Below, in pieces: positions 32,060 to 43,416 of a stretch of DNA of 64,000 nucleotides; the stretch's first letter is position 1; each line of letters starts with the position of its first letter. The notes below the pieces were generated by a model. It ran no database searches, was not told the DNA's origin, and saw only the letters and a program-made list of their open reading frames with translations. The stretch is from Amyelois transitella. Lineage: Eukaryota; Arthropoda; Insecta; Lepidoptera; Pyralidae. Position numbers and translations under genes: made by a program. The stretch covers positions 496,001 through 560,000 of the forward strand of contig NC_083529.1 in the NCBI RefSeq assembly GCF_032362555.1. The letters run 5' to 3'.

Positions 32060-32276
32060 TACTTATATTATAAAGAGTTTGTTTGTTTGAACGCGCTAAT
32101 CTCAGGAACTACTGGTTCGAATTGAATAATTCTTCTTGCGTTGAATAGACCATTTATCGAGGAAGGCTTTATAACATCACGCTGCAAAGGAGTAAAGAAA
32201 TAATGGAAAGTGTGAAAAAAAACGGGTAATATAATTCATCCTTGAGGGCTTCAATGATACCCAAAATAACTATTCC
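32060..32276 (+). mobile_element. Hel-2, 3'-truncated
   Basis: Ends at AACTATTCCATTAACG, before the terminal hairpin. Confidence 0.65.
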
Positions 32277-32382
32277 ATTAACGTATAACGTATTATATGA
32301 ACTTCTGTTTAAAATAAAATCGTGAGCAGTAATAAAGTATAAGTGTCAATAATACTACTTAAGAATTTTAACAGAAGTACAT

Positions 32383-32710
32383 ACAAATAATCACGTCTAT
32401 ATCCCTTGTTCGGTAGACAGAGTCAACAGTCCCGAAAAGACTGGAAAACCACTTTGATTGGAAGCCTGATAGAATTAACATTTTATGTAAAATTTAGCAC
32501 CACCAACTTATTAACTTACTTGGTAAAATTCCTTGGATCCTTGTTGGATTTACTTGTGACACTTCATTTAGGCGATGGGCTAGCAACCTGTCACTATTTG
32601 AATCTCAATTCTTTTACTAAGCCAAATAGCTGAACGTGGCCATTCAGTCTTTTCAAGACTGTTGGCTCTGTCTACCCCGCATGGGATATAGACGTGACCA
32701 TATGTATGTT
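32383..32710. mobile_element. Two opposed SINE-G 3' halves
   Basis: A minus-strand tail at 32383-32462 and a plus-strand 3' half at 32564-32710 flank about 100 bp of other sequence. Confidence 0.6.
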
Positions 32711-33059
32711 TCAATAAGATAGGTTCAGTAGATAACGCGTGAAGAGACAACAAACAAACAAAATTTCTTTCGCATTTAAAATATTAGTTGAGATAAAACA
32801 ATTTTAAAGGCTTTTTAAAGGATTTTATGTAAAAATAAAATATGTTATTATTATAATATAATAGAAAATCCCTTGATTTTCATTCCTGTAGTGTTTTGGT
32901 CAATAAACATACTTTCTTATTTCTAATATTATAAATGCGATAGTTTGTAAGTTCTTATGTTTGTTACTCTATTGGGCAAAAACTGCTGACCGAATTTTAA
33001 TGAAACTTTGCATTTATTATAGCTCACTTATTAGAATAACATCTGTACTTATTTAAAAC

Positions 33060-33230
33060 GTCGATGTCCTGGTAAATGGTCAGGTCAAAAGTACCCGAAA
33101 CCGGCGAGCTTGCATGAAGAGAGTTATGAATGTGGACGAAGCGAAGGAAGTATGCAGAGATCGTGGCAAGTGGAGAGAGGTAGTCTCTGCCTACCCCTCC
33201 GGGAAAGAGGCGTGATTTTATGTATGTATG
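33060..33230 (+). mobile_element. LINE-K 3' end, well preserved
   Basis: Runs from GTCCTGGTAAATGGTCAGG to ATGTATGTATG, giving a clean view of the tail CTCTGCCTACCCCTCC, GGGAAAGAGGCGTGA. Confidence 0.78.
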
Positions 33231-33428
33231 TTATTTAATGCGGACGGAGTCGCGTCCGACAACTAGTGATTAATAAAGCCATCATTGTATTTCTGTCACA
33301 GCTGTCGAAGGCTCGCGGAAGGAAACTGCATGTGCAGTTTACATAATGTACGGTGTCCTTAATTGTTGCCATTCTTTGTTGTTTGTTTGTACGTACAAGG
33401 AAAAATAATCTATACATACACACACGAT

Positions 33429-33573
33429 TTTGTATGTGATCCTCTTATTGTCAGGTTGGCTGGAGGAGATCCCACTTAGGGATTAACCCGCCTTTGTATT
33501 GTACTGCTGTTGCATATTTGTAATGTACTCTTTTAGTGAACATTACAAATATACATTTACTTACTTACTTACA
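33429..33573 (+). mobile_element. LINE 3' end, GGCTGGAGGAGATC family
   Basis: About 80 per cent like 14176-14300 by eye, with an (ACTT)n tail. Confidence 0.6.
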
Positions 33574-33699
33574 CAGGAACGGTAATTATGACGAGATTTT
33601 TCGCTATACGCGGAGGGAAGTCGCGGTCGTCCGCTAGTAATGTATTTAGTCTTCTACCTACCTCTTACCCAGTTACAAACTTACCTTTCGTCTGGGGTG

Positions 33700-33880
33700 C
33701 GGCTTTGGGTGAGTCATGTTTTTTTTTTATTTATCGTGGCACAAACAGTCAAAAATACAGATAGTATTACAAAAACAGTAAACAATATAGGTAATAGACC
33801 AAACAGTGCCGATTATGTTTATGGTATAGTAATTTTACAAGCATGCCTATTTTTTGTTTTACACGAAGCGACTCCCGTCT
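33700..33880 (+). repeat. GGATTGGGTGAGT family repeat with a ~130-bp insertion
   Basis: GGCTTTGGGTGAGTCATG and TTTTACACGAAGCGACTCCC, normally adjacent, are separated by about 130 bp bounded by T-rich runs. Confidence 0.45.
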
Positions 33881-34012
33881 GAACTGAGCAACTAAGTATT
33901 ACCAGGAATAAAATTTATCAATTTACAGTGTTTGCAAAAAATATATTTTGGAAAAGATACTACAGCTAATTCTTGATATAAAATTATTAACTATCCTTCA
34001 GTTTATCTTGAG

Positions 34013-34117
34013 ATGGCCGCTAAGGATGTGGATTACGAAATCGCACAAGCTGACTCGAACATTTCCGAGAAGACAGACATTCAAACATGGCGATTCAAAC
34101 CGGAAAATTTAAACTAA
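34013..34117 (+). other. Small open frame of 34 codons, unproven
   Basis: Starts at ATGGCCGCTAAGGATG and reads MAAKDVDYEIAQADSNISEK, then ends with a stop after WRFKPENLN. Composition (acidic and polar, balanced codons) is more protein-like than the surroundings. I do not recognise it. It could be a small gene, an exon or chance. Confidence 0.2.
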
Positions 34118-34745
34118 ATTTCTTTGACGTGTATAAAACTTTTATTTTTAAATATGATATAAGAGCGCCGGCAGTCGAACGGTTAAGTTACCCGAAAAAA
34201 AAGACCAATGCATAGGATACTAAGGACTACCAGAAACGTTTTTAAAAATTGGCTGAACTACAGACTTTCAGGAACAAAATAGAACTCTCTGTAAATTCCC
34301 ACGGGAGCGAAGCCCCACGCAAAAATTTGTAAGTGTATTAAACACAAGCTCAATAAAGCCGTTATCTTAGCCAGGACTCTATAATTGTCTATGATTATTT
34401 ATTTAAAAAAAAATTAAAAGAAAATACCTATGTTTTTTTTTCTAAATGACATTGCGCCAGTATTTATGGAAATGTCATTGACACAGAACGCCGGGCGGAA
34501 ACGCGGGAGATAGCGGTCGGTAGCGACAGCAGAAAAACTGCAAGGATAACGTAACTTAATAACGTCAAAAAGAAAAACATAACTTCGAGACACAAAAAAT
34601 ATTTCCGATCGCGTAACGCATTGAGTTGTTATATGTTATGTATGTATATTGTTTTATTTTATTTAAGTATGTATATTTACAGTACTTTTATATTATTTTT
34701 CAAATAATTTTTACCATTATACCTACCTGAAAATATTATTCTTTC
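34118..34745. other. Intergenic sequence
   Basis: Contains a short GC-rich patch at 34485-34530 (GAACGCCGGGCGGAAACGCG) of unknown meaning; otherwise AT-rich. Confidence 0.35.
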
Positions 34746-34800
34746 AGTTACTTGGTTGACTGGAAGAAATCCCTAATAGGGATTTCTGTCCGCCGTTGTG
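34746..34800 (+). mobile_element. LINE 3' end fragment with palindrome
   Basis: GTTGACTGGAAG followed by AGAAATCCCT, AAT and its complement, then CTGTCCGCCGTTGTGC. Confidence 0.5.
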
Positions 34801-35024
34801 CATTTTTTTTATGTCATACTATGTACTTCTAAAAATTTGTTATCCTACTAATATTATAAATGGTATTTACAAACAAAGAAAACATTACTGATTGTCATAT
34901 TTTTTTTAATTAAAATTTGAATGAAAAATTCAAATCTGATGTGACTTCGTAATGCTGCGTTCCCCCTGCGCCTTCAAATATCTCTCATCACCCTTACCTA
35001 AATGTCACACGGAGAGTTCTGGCA

Positions 35025-35170
35025 AAAAGTCAAGTCAAGAGTACCCGAAATCGACGAACTTGCATAAATAGAGTTAAGAATGTGGATAAAGTGAAAAAAG
35101 TATGCAAGGATTGTGGTAAGTGGAAAGATGTTGTCTCTGTCTACCCCTCCGAGAAAAAGGCGTGAATTGT
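35025..35170 (+). mobile_element. LINE-K 3' end
   Basis: GTACCCGAAATCGACGAACT to CCTCCGAGAAAAAGGCGTGA; no ATGT run is left. Confidence 0.65.
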
Positions 35171-35924
35171 AAGTGTTAAATCATTACATAAAATACAAAT
35201 ACGTAAATTTACATAACAATAATATTTTTTTTTAAATATTTTACAAGCAATTTTCTATACAATATATTTCAAAGGACATCCTTACTTTTGCAAACAAGAT
35301 AAACATATTCCATGCAACAATAAATAAAACCTTCAGCCTTTTCTGTCAACTATAATTGTAACAAGGTTACATTTTCTAGTCTTTTCTAAATCAGGAAGTT
35401 TGTTCTGCACACCGTACCCACACGACACGACTCTGACCTTCCTCAATGTTACGCGACAACAATTTTATCTAAACAATCATTACGACTTTTGTTTATAGTG
35501 CGTGAGAGTCTTATTTCCTTTGACATCGTTCAATTTTAAATTTGCAATAAGTTTCACAAACAAATCTTTGTGCGAGTAATTAAGAGTGATTTTTCTTTGT
35601 TATTTTAAACGGGCTTAAAGATTAGTTAGAACTTACATCTAAATAGTCTCAGGGGCAAGTAATTAGTTTTGATAAAGGAACATTAATTAAGCTTAATTGA
35701 GATATTTAAGATTTGACACTTTGAATTATTTCGTTCGGTTTTTTCATGGTCACCTCGTACTTTGTTTCACTCACGTCTTTTTTCCTGACGGGGGAAACAT
35801 AATCTTATGTAAGTATGTATATAAAGAAGTACAAGTATTGTTGGTTAAAAATCTTCTTCATCTTCGTTCTCTTGCTGTTAGTAGAGCCCTAGGTGCGCCA
35901 TTTTGACCAAAATTCTGTATTTAT
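35171..35924. other. AT-rich spacer
   Basis: No gene or RNA recognised. A 69-codon plus frame (35697-35906) shows no domain. Confidence 0.4.
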
Positions 35925-36136
35925 GCCGTGTGGTTCCCGGCACCAAAAAAAAAGAAAAGGACTACTCCATCTCTTTCCCATGGATGTCGAGTTAGTCTCT
36001 TTAAAGCGATGGGCTAACAACCTGTCACTATATGAATCTCAATTCTATCATTAAATCAAACAGCTGAACGTGGCCTTTCAGTCTATTGATAACTGTTGGC
36101 TGTCTACCCCGCAAGGGATAAAGACGTGATTATATG
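35925..36136 (+). mobile_element. SINE-G with internal deletion
   Basis: Intact head; about 40 bp after GGATGTCG is missing. Confidence 0.72.
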
Positions 36137-36466
36137 TTCTGTGATGTTTATTATCTATGCGCTTTAGCCATCTCATAGATAGTTTATTGATACCTTTACT
36201 TAAAAAAAACAATTCGGACAGGAATCAATGTTTCTCATCTAGAAATAAATTAATTCTATCAGCATCAATATTTATTAGATCATCAAAGGTCACAGAGTAC
36301 TTGAATATAAGAACTTTCGAGTATAAAAAAACAATGCAAGCAAACGAATAAGGTCTTGCGCACGCGTCGTGTCAACAAGATTTTTATTGGTCGAAGGTTT
36401 TTGCGGTATAATATTATGGTTCCGTAGGTTAAGCTTAAAATACTGGCATTTTTGGACCGGTATTAT

Positions 36467-36890
36467 ACATACATACATGTAATCACGTCTATATCCCTTG
36501 CGGGGTAGACAGAGCCACCAGTCTTAAAAATACTGATAGGCCACGTTGAGCTGTTTGGCTTACTGATAGAATTGAGATTCATATAAAGTGACAGATTGCT
36601 AGCCCGTCGCGTAATATAATACCGGTGGTGCCGTGTGGTTCCCGGCACCAATACAAAAAAGAATAGGACCACTCCATCTCATTCCCATGGATGTCGTAAA
36701 AGACGTCTAAGGGATAGGCTAACAAACTTGGGATTCTTTTTTAGGCGATGGGCTAGCAACCTGTCACTAGTTGAATCTCAATTCTATCGTTAAGCCGAAT
36801 AGCTGAACGTGGCCTTCAGTATTTTCAAGACTGGTGGCTCTGTCTACCCCGCAAGGGATATAGACGTGACCATATGTATGTTTGTATGTA
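36467..36890. mobile_element. Head-to-head SINE-G pair
   Basis: A 5'-truncated minus copy (36467-36612) is followed 17 bp later by a full-length plus copy (36630-36890). Confidence 0.78.
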
Positions 36891-37286
36891 TCAAGGATCC
36901 CTAATCATTAATACTTACACTGCTCATAAGGTCGTTGAGTGAAGTCGTGACAGTGACAGACAGACACACATTTGTCATGTTGTTTGTCTGTTTGTTGCGC
37001 AAATTGCGTCGGCGACGGGCCGTGTATGAGCCCTTCTGAAATAACTACACTTAGTTAAAATAAATACATATACTTATTTGCTGTTGGAAACAATTAAAAA
37101 TAGACTTTTTCGAAATATCAGTTAATGATGTCAAAAATCAAATAAAGTATAATAAGTCCCGACTCCCAAGTTTAGGAGAAGCTGAAGCGAATTTTCATCA
37201 ATGATCTCTATTTACGAATAAAGATCTTTAATTATAGAATACTAGATTTCACCCGCAGCTCCGCCCGCGTGAATTAGCGCCATCTA

Positions 37287-37410
37287 CAAATTTGAATCTC
37301 AATTCTATCATTAAGCCAAATAGCTGAGCGTGGCCTATCAGTCTTTTCAAGACTGTTGGCTCTGTCTACCCCACAAGGGATATAGGCGTGACCATATGTA
37401 TGTATGTATT
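37287..37410 (+). mobile_element. SINE-G 3' half
   Basis: From ACAAATTTGAATCTCAATTC to ATGTATGTATG. A Hel-like end (TTCACCCGCAGCTCCGCCCG) lies just upstream at 37246. Confidence 0.65.
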
Positions 37411-37445
37411 ACATTTAATTAAAATAAGTCGAATGAAAGTAAACC

Positions 37446-37637
37446 GAACGTATCTTGATCAAATTAAGGACGTCCTGGTAAAGGGTCAGGTCAAAAGTAC
37501 CCAAAACCGCCGAGCTTGTACGAAGAGAGTTATGAATGTGGATGAAGCGAAGGAAGTATGCAGAGATCGTGGCAAGTGGAACGAGGTAGTCTCTGCCTAC
37601 CCCTCCGGGAAAGAGGCGTGATTTTATGTATGTATGT
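37446..37637 (+). mobile_element. LINE-K 3' end with 13-bp target duplication
   Basis: Flanked by ATGAAAGTAAACC at 37433-37445 and 37638-37650. The terminal reading frame is intact, so this is a recent, 5'-truncated insertion and the clearest LINE-K example here. Confidence 0.85.
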
Positions 37638-37866
37638 ATGAAAGTAAACCCCCAACATTTACGCCAAATTATCAAAGGCTAAATAAAAAGTGTTTTCACA
37701 AACACGCGACCTCAGTCATTGTATGCAAATTAAACGTTAATGCGTTCTAGATGCATAGACAAACATACAAGACACATTACCGGTTAAGTAATTGCACTTA
37801 AGATACGGTAAATTAGTTACTCGCTACACTGAACTAGTTTTTGAAAAGGCGAATCCCAACTACAAC

Positions 37867-37920
37867 TACTGTTGGCTCTGTCTACCCCGTAAGGGATAAA
37901 GACCTGATCATATGTATGTA
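37867..37920 (+). mobile_element. SINE-G tail fragment
   Basis: ACTGTTGGCTCTGTCTACCC to ATGTATGTA. Confidence 0.5.
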
Positions 37921-38106
37921 ACTACCAACCGATATTATAAATGCAAAAATGAGTTTATGTGTTTGTTTTTTACCTCTTCACGGCCTTTCTACTGAATTAA
38001 TCTTCTTGAAATATCACGTATATAATTAATAGTCTGAAGAAGAACATAGAGTACCTTTTATTCCGGTGAAAACTTATTATCCCTTGGGATTTGCGTAAAA
38101 CCTGTT

Positions 38107-38211
38107 TTCTTTTGTAGGTGGAACTTAATTCCATGCTTTTTGTAGGTGACGCTTATATCGTCGCTTTTTGTTAGATGGCATTAAATTTAAATTCGTCGCT
38201 TTATGTAGATG
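38107..38211. repeat. Short degenerate tandem repeat, TTTTTGTAGATGGC type
   Basis: Three to four units of ~28-35 bp built on CGCTTTTTGTAGGTGG-like words (TTTTGTAGGTGG, TTTTTGTAGGTGAC, TTTTTGTTAGATGGC, TTTATGTAGATG). The same unit recurs at 60635-60774. Confidence 0.55.
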
Positions 38212-39490
38212 TTTTTTTTCAATGTTATATTTTAATTTTTTTCTATACACTTGACTGCAGCTTACTAACTACAACTCTAACTTAAGATCACGTTGGTAAA
38301 AGTAACTTTTGTCGATCCTTGGGGTTTTAACTTCAATATTCCGTCATTGTTAGATATACGGTTTAGCCTCTAAAGGGTTACCAACACACAGACTAGACTT
38401 AGTACCTACCTATACAGCTGAACTGATTTAAATGTAGTTTCGATTATTTAAATTTGTTTTTATTTCTGAGCAAGGCCTCTTGGACCATCTAAATCAAGCC
38501 TGAGGCGCAAATTTTTATAGTTAAAAAAAATATGATGTCCGGTTCGAATGAGTAATAACTAATAAATTTTAGTTACAACTTCATGTAAACAACAATAAAA
38601 TAAAAAAAAAACATTTGGTCAAAAAGGTCAATTAAATACCGATTTACAAATATGGTTCAAATAAAGGTTTATTTCCTATATAATTAATGACTTAAAATAA
38701 TTTTGATTCTGTCATAAAACTCTAATACTTCCTTTGCCTTCAATCGCTTAGATAAGGGGCCTATAAATTTAAAAAATTAACTTTATTTTCCCGCCAACCA
38801 GTTCACCCTGTCAAATCAGAAAAAAACTGCCAGTAATAATTATAAAACTCAATGCATTGATTTATATTCCGCGCGTGAAAAACCACTTACCACCTTCTCT
38901 AAGTAAACTCTACCTTGATTACGGTACTAAGGTTGACCGGTTCGGATAATGTTTTACTTTGATATGGTTGTATCGTGTTCGCAAATGGATAAAAAGCCAA
39001 TTGAAATATAATTCTTATTTTAAAAATCAGTTGAAGACCTTGACACGGTTTTAGTGCGTTGTCGCCGTGTGTGAACATGTGTGGGTCATACAGATAATGC
39101 CATATGTACCTACCACTTTTACAACTTATTTTGCATATAGATGTGAATGAGCGCGAATTGCCAGCCAGTGATCAATCACAACAAAGCATTCCATTTTCGA
39201 AACACAATATTTCGTTTGCCAAATATTTCACCAGAATAAAAATTAAAACATCAAATTGGGTTTGTGTACATTTTTATTTATTGTTTGTTTTAGTTAGGTA
39301 TGATTTTTGGTATATACCTATGTAGTTGTTTCGGCTACTAAGTATTATAGTTCCCGTAAAATTATAAATAACTGTGTTACGCCAGCAAAGTTAAGATTGT
39401 TACTTGCAACTGTCTCAAACACATTTTTCAGTAAATTTTGTATCAATTTCAACAAACGAAATTGGAACAATTAATATATTATGACATATA
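38212..39490. other. AT-rich intergenic sequence
   Basis: No supported gene; a 73-codon plus frame at 39104-39325 has no recognisable domain. Confidence 0.4.
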
Positions 39491-39711
39491 TGACCGAGGG
39501 AGCGAAGCAAGTGAGGTACCTACCAATCAACGTGGGGCGTCAATACATTTTTTATATAGGTATGTATGTTTGTAACGCGATAACTTTAAAACTATCAGTC
39601 GGATTTTTATAAAATTCAAAACCAATGTGTTCAGGATCTGTAAATAAAATTTTCAAGTTTGTTGGGCATCAAAATTGGTTAAATGCTTTTTGTGATATTC
39701 TCAATTTTTTT

Positions 39712-39862
39712 AGGCGACATGCTATCATCCTGTCACTCTTTGAATCTCAATTCTATAATTACTAAACCAAACAGCTGAACGTGGCCAATCAGTATTTTCA
39801 AGACTGTTGCCACTGTCCGCAAGGGATATAGACGTGATTATTATATGTATGTATGTATTATA
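39712..39862 (+). mobile_element. SINE-G 3' half
   Basis: From TTAGGCGACATGCTATCATC to a tail of TATATGTATG repeats. A minus-strand scrap follows at 39917-39957. Confidence 0.62.
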
Positions 39863-40119
39863 TGTATGCAAAATTTTGTAAAATAATGTTCGCAAGGTGA
39901 AAGTTAACGAATCTGAACGGTTTCAAAGACTTAAAGGCCACGTTCAGCTGTATGCCTATTGATCGTAAGAGTCGACCAACGGCAGACTAATCCAATATGC
40001 TTCCTGGTCTCATGGCACGGCATATGCGCATGTTATGCAATGTTAATCTCATTAGAACCCCGTTTCATATGTAAACAAAGATTTATTTATAAGCCTTGTG
40101 ACTAGGCTTCCGTCTTTGA

Positions 40120-40266
40120 AAGAAATTTTATATACATACATACATACATACAATACATACATAAAATCACGCCTCTTTCCCGGAGGGGTAGGCAGAGACT
40201 ACCTCTTTCCACTTGCCACGATCCCTGCATACTTCCTTTGCTTCATCCACATTCATAACTCTCTTG
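40120..40266 (-). mobile_element. LINE-K 3' end
   Basis: Tail at left, then CTCTTTCCACTTGCCACGAT up to ATTCATAACTCTCTTGATCA. Confidence 0.68.
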
Positions 40267-40297
40267 ATCAAATTTTATATCGATTCTTTTATATAAA

Positions 40298-40564
40298 ACA
40301 TACATACATACATAAAATCACGTCCACATCCCTTGCGGGGTAGACATAGCCAACAGTCTTGGAAAGACTGATAGGCCACGTTCAGCTGTTTGGCTTTATG
40401 ATAGAACTGAGATTCAAATAGTGACTAGTCTAAGTTGCTAGCCTATCGCCTAAAAGATGAATCCCAAGTTAAAAAGCGTATTCCTTAGTCGCCTTAACGA
40501 CATCTCTGGGAAAGAGATGGAGCCGTCCTATTCTTTTTCTATCAGTGCCGGGAACCACTCTGCA
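40298..40564 (-). mobile_element. SINE-G, near full length
   Basis: Same direction as the adjacent LINE-K copy, tail to the left, head GTGCCGGGAACCACTCTGCA. Confidence 0.76.
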
Positions 40565-40759
40565 CACTTTTGTATTAGCAATAAATTTAGCACCGTTTAA
40601 TAATCTATGATTTTAGTAAGTAACTCTGAACATATAATATATATATATATAAAATAACATAGGTCTAGTCCTGTGTGTGGCCGCGCCCACGAGTATTGGC
40701 ACACACATTACTCAACGTGCGAACTCGTAGGGAAGGGCTTGTATGTTATCGATATCGAC

Positions 40760-41003
40760 AATTATTTCGACGTACATATGGTATATCTATTCTAAGTTTA
40801 ATTAATATTGTAAAGTTGACGTTGTTGAAGAAAATGCTGCAGTGCAGTTTGTTACCGCTTCTTCTGCACTGACGCCTTGGAAGCGGCAGTAAACTTAGTT
40901 TTTAAGTAATTTATTTGACGTCAACCAATGTTGTTAAACCATACGTTTTGCCAATTATTTAGCGATACATGAATAAAAATTTTGAATTTTTGAATTTTGA
41001 ATC
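40760..41003 (+). mobile_element. LINE 3' end, GCAGTGCAGTTTGTTACCGC family
   Basis: Third member of the 16775-17035 family; ends in GAATAAAAATTTTGAATTTT repeats. Confidence 0.55.
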
Positions 41004-41620
41004 GAATCTTAAACTATAAACCCCGGTCGCTGGGCCGAGGAACGGTTTCATTACGATTTTTTTTATCATCGGGTGATTTGACTCCAGTTAAAAAAACAGA
41101 AAGAAAAAGCAGGATTTTTTCCGTTTTTTTTTTTGTTTTTTAAAGGGTTAGATCTAATGAATATAACGTAGCAACTTATGTCTGTTACACCATAACGTTT
41201 TCATATTTCAACTCAATTTTGGGATTTACTTGACAGCGTTACAACTGTATTAAGACAGCAGATGATGTAAGACGATGACACATCATTCTTACAATTTGAA
41301 GTACAATATGGCATTTCTTTTCAATCAATCAATATATTTTTGTTTGTGATACCTACATTTTGTTTTATTCATTTTATTCTTTTTTTTTTTATCCCTTCTC
41401 CATAGGACCACACATTTAAGCAATCCCTTTCCATTCGTGGCACTACATTTTCATTTGTTGTTTGGGATTTATCGACATATTTTATCGATACAAATATCCA
41501 TCACTAGCACATCACTAGCAGGGTGCGGTCGCCACACATGCCGCCCCATATGAACGCATTACGTCTATGGTCAGTCGAACAGATCCTAATCGATTATATT
41601 TGCAAATTTTGCAATAACAT
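41004..41620. other. Spacer with long T runs
   Basis: No gene seen; T runs near 41124 and 41380. Confidence 0.4.
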
Positions 41621-41623
41621 TAT

Positions 41624-41935
41624 GCCGTGTGGTTCCCGGCACCAATACAAAAAATAATAGGACCTCTTCATCTCTTTCCCATGGATCAATTGGTGGTCAC
41701 ATCTATATCCCTTGTAGGGTAGACAGAGCCAACAGTCTTGAAAAGACTGAATGGCCACGTTCAGCTTTTTGGCTTAATGATAGAATTGAGATTCAAATAG
41801 TGACAGGTTGCTAGCCCACCGCCTAAAAAAAATTCAAGTTTGTAAGCCTATCATTTAGTCGCCTTTTACGACATCCATGGGAAAGAGATAGAGTGGTCCT
41901 ATTCTCTTTTGTATTGGTGCCGGGAACCACACGGC
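41624..41935. mobile_element. SINE-G head joined to an opposed full copy
   Basis: A plus-strand 5' fragment (41624-41691, GCCGTGTGGTTCCCGGCACC to CCCATGGATCAAT) abuts a nearly full minus copy (41694-41935), giving ~70-bp terminal inverted repeats. Confidence 0.75.
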
Positions 41936-42117
41936 ACAGTAATTGTTAATATTTGTTACTTATATCTTTAAAGAGTCATCTTAAGCTATTATTTTGTAGA
42001 CTTTACTTCTATAAAATTATAATGTACCAATGTGCCGAGCCAGACTTATTAGCATAGTGCGTGATTGCCCCTGTTCTGTTATCTAGACTAACCTTAATAC
42101 TAACTGGGTGTTACATA

Positions 42118-42315
42118 CTTACATAAGATCACGTCTTTATCCCTTACGGGTAGACAAAGCCATAAGTCTCGAAAAGACTGAACGATTTGTGATACAAATA
42201 GTGGCAGGTTGCTAGCCCATCGCCTAAGAGAATCCGAAGTACATTAGCCTTCCCCTTAGTCGCCTTTTACGACATCCATGGGAAAGACATTGATTGGTCA
42301 CTAAAGTGCCAGTAC
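42118..42315 (-). mobile_element. SINE-G, diverged
   Basis: Tail to CAGTACCCACACT; the central region carries deletions. Confidence 0.6.
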
Positions 42316-42363
42316 CCACACTATTTTTGTTAATATAATAATTGCACGTTATTAAAGAATACT

Positions 42364-42455
42364 TTTAGGCGATAGGCTAGCAACCTGTCACTATTTGAAT
42401 CTCAATTACATCATAAGGCCATACAGCTGAGCTCTCTCTACCCCGTAAGGGATAT
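42364..42455 (+). mobile_element. SINE-G 3' fragment
   Basis: TTTTAGGCGATAGGCTAGCA to CCGTAAGGGATATG. Confidence 0.55.
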
Positions 42456-42927
42456 GAAAACGTGAAATATTATGTATTTACATATCAAATCATTTTAAAT
42501 TTTACAATAACAATTGATGCTGACCTCTTAAGTACTTAATTAAATATCACGCAAAGATAAAGATTAATATTGTGGTTTTATAAAAATAAACATACATCAC
42601 TAAAGAATTAAGCTTATACATCTAAAGTTTTATTCTAAGTTACAATAGCTCAAAGTTATTACATGCGTGTGCGAATTACAAAAGCTCATGGTAGCCGCTT
42701 AAAGCTCTATAGGAAACCGCCTACCTTCAGTCAGAGCCTTGTTCAATTGTTTACACGATACGATGTGGGATGAGTTTTGTTTAATTTTTTTTTTATACTA
42801 GAGTAAGCACCCGCCTCCGCTCGGGGTTACTTAGGTATTAATGAACATCAATTTATCTGTTTAAAATTTATTTTATTACCATGTTAAGTGCCGTTTAAAA
42901 AATATTATATTGTTACGAGCTCTAGAC

Positions 42928-43040
42928 AAACATACATAAATCACGCTTTTTTCCCGGAGGGGAAGGCAGAGACTTCATCTTTCCACTTGCCGCGATCTCT
43001 GCATACTTCCTTCGTTTCATCCACATTCATAACTCTCTTC
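42928..43040 (-). mobile_element. LINE-K 3' end
   Basis: AACATACATAAATCACGC to TTCATAACTCTCTTC, ending at the tRNA-like segment. Confidence 0.65.
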
Positions 43041-43100
43041 AGTGGTGGTGGTCAGCGTGTTTGCCTATCACGTTGGCGTTCCAGGTTCGATTCCCATTAC
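43041..43100 (+). other. tRNA-like relic
   Basis: TGGTGGTCAGCGTGTTTGCC resembles an A-box/D-arm and GGTTCGATTCCCATTAC contains a perfect B box. No acceptor stem closes, so it is not a tRNA gene. It is probably a tRNA-derived SINE head or tRNA pseudogene fused to the LINE-K fragment. Confidence 0.45.
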
Positions 43101-43416
43101 ATATAGATTTTCCTGATTTTTTTTCGACTAGAAAGACAAAACACTCTTTTTTTTTAATTTGAAACAGTTAACAAAAAAAAACACAGCACTCCGCTCGGTC
43201 GCCCAGGTACGTATTATTATGACAAGTTGAAAAGACACGCGTTATGTACAGTGCAATAACTGCTTAATGTATTATAGCTTGTGTATCGTAATAACAGTGT
43301 TTATAACTAAAGCGTTGACCCATTACCGCTTTTTATAATACGAGTTTGTGCTACGATTGTGATTAAGTCTATGATATTATAAATATTACAAATTGCAGGT
43401 TTTATTAAGTTGATAA

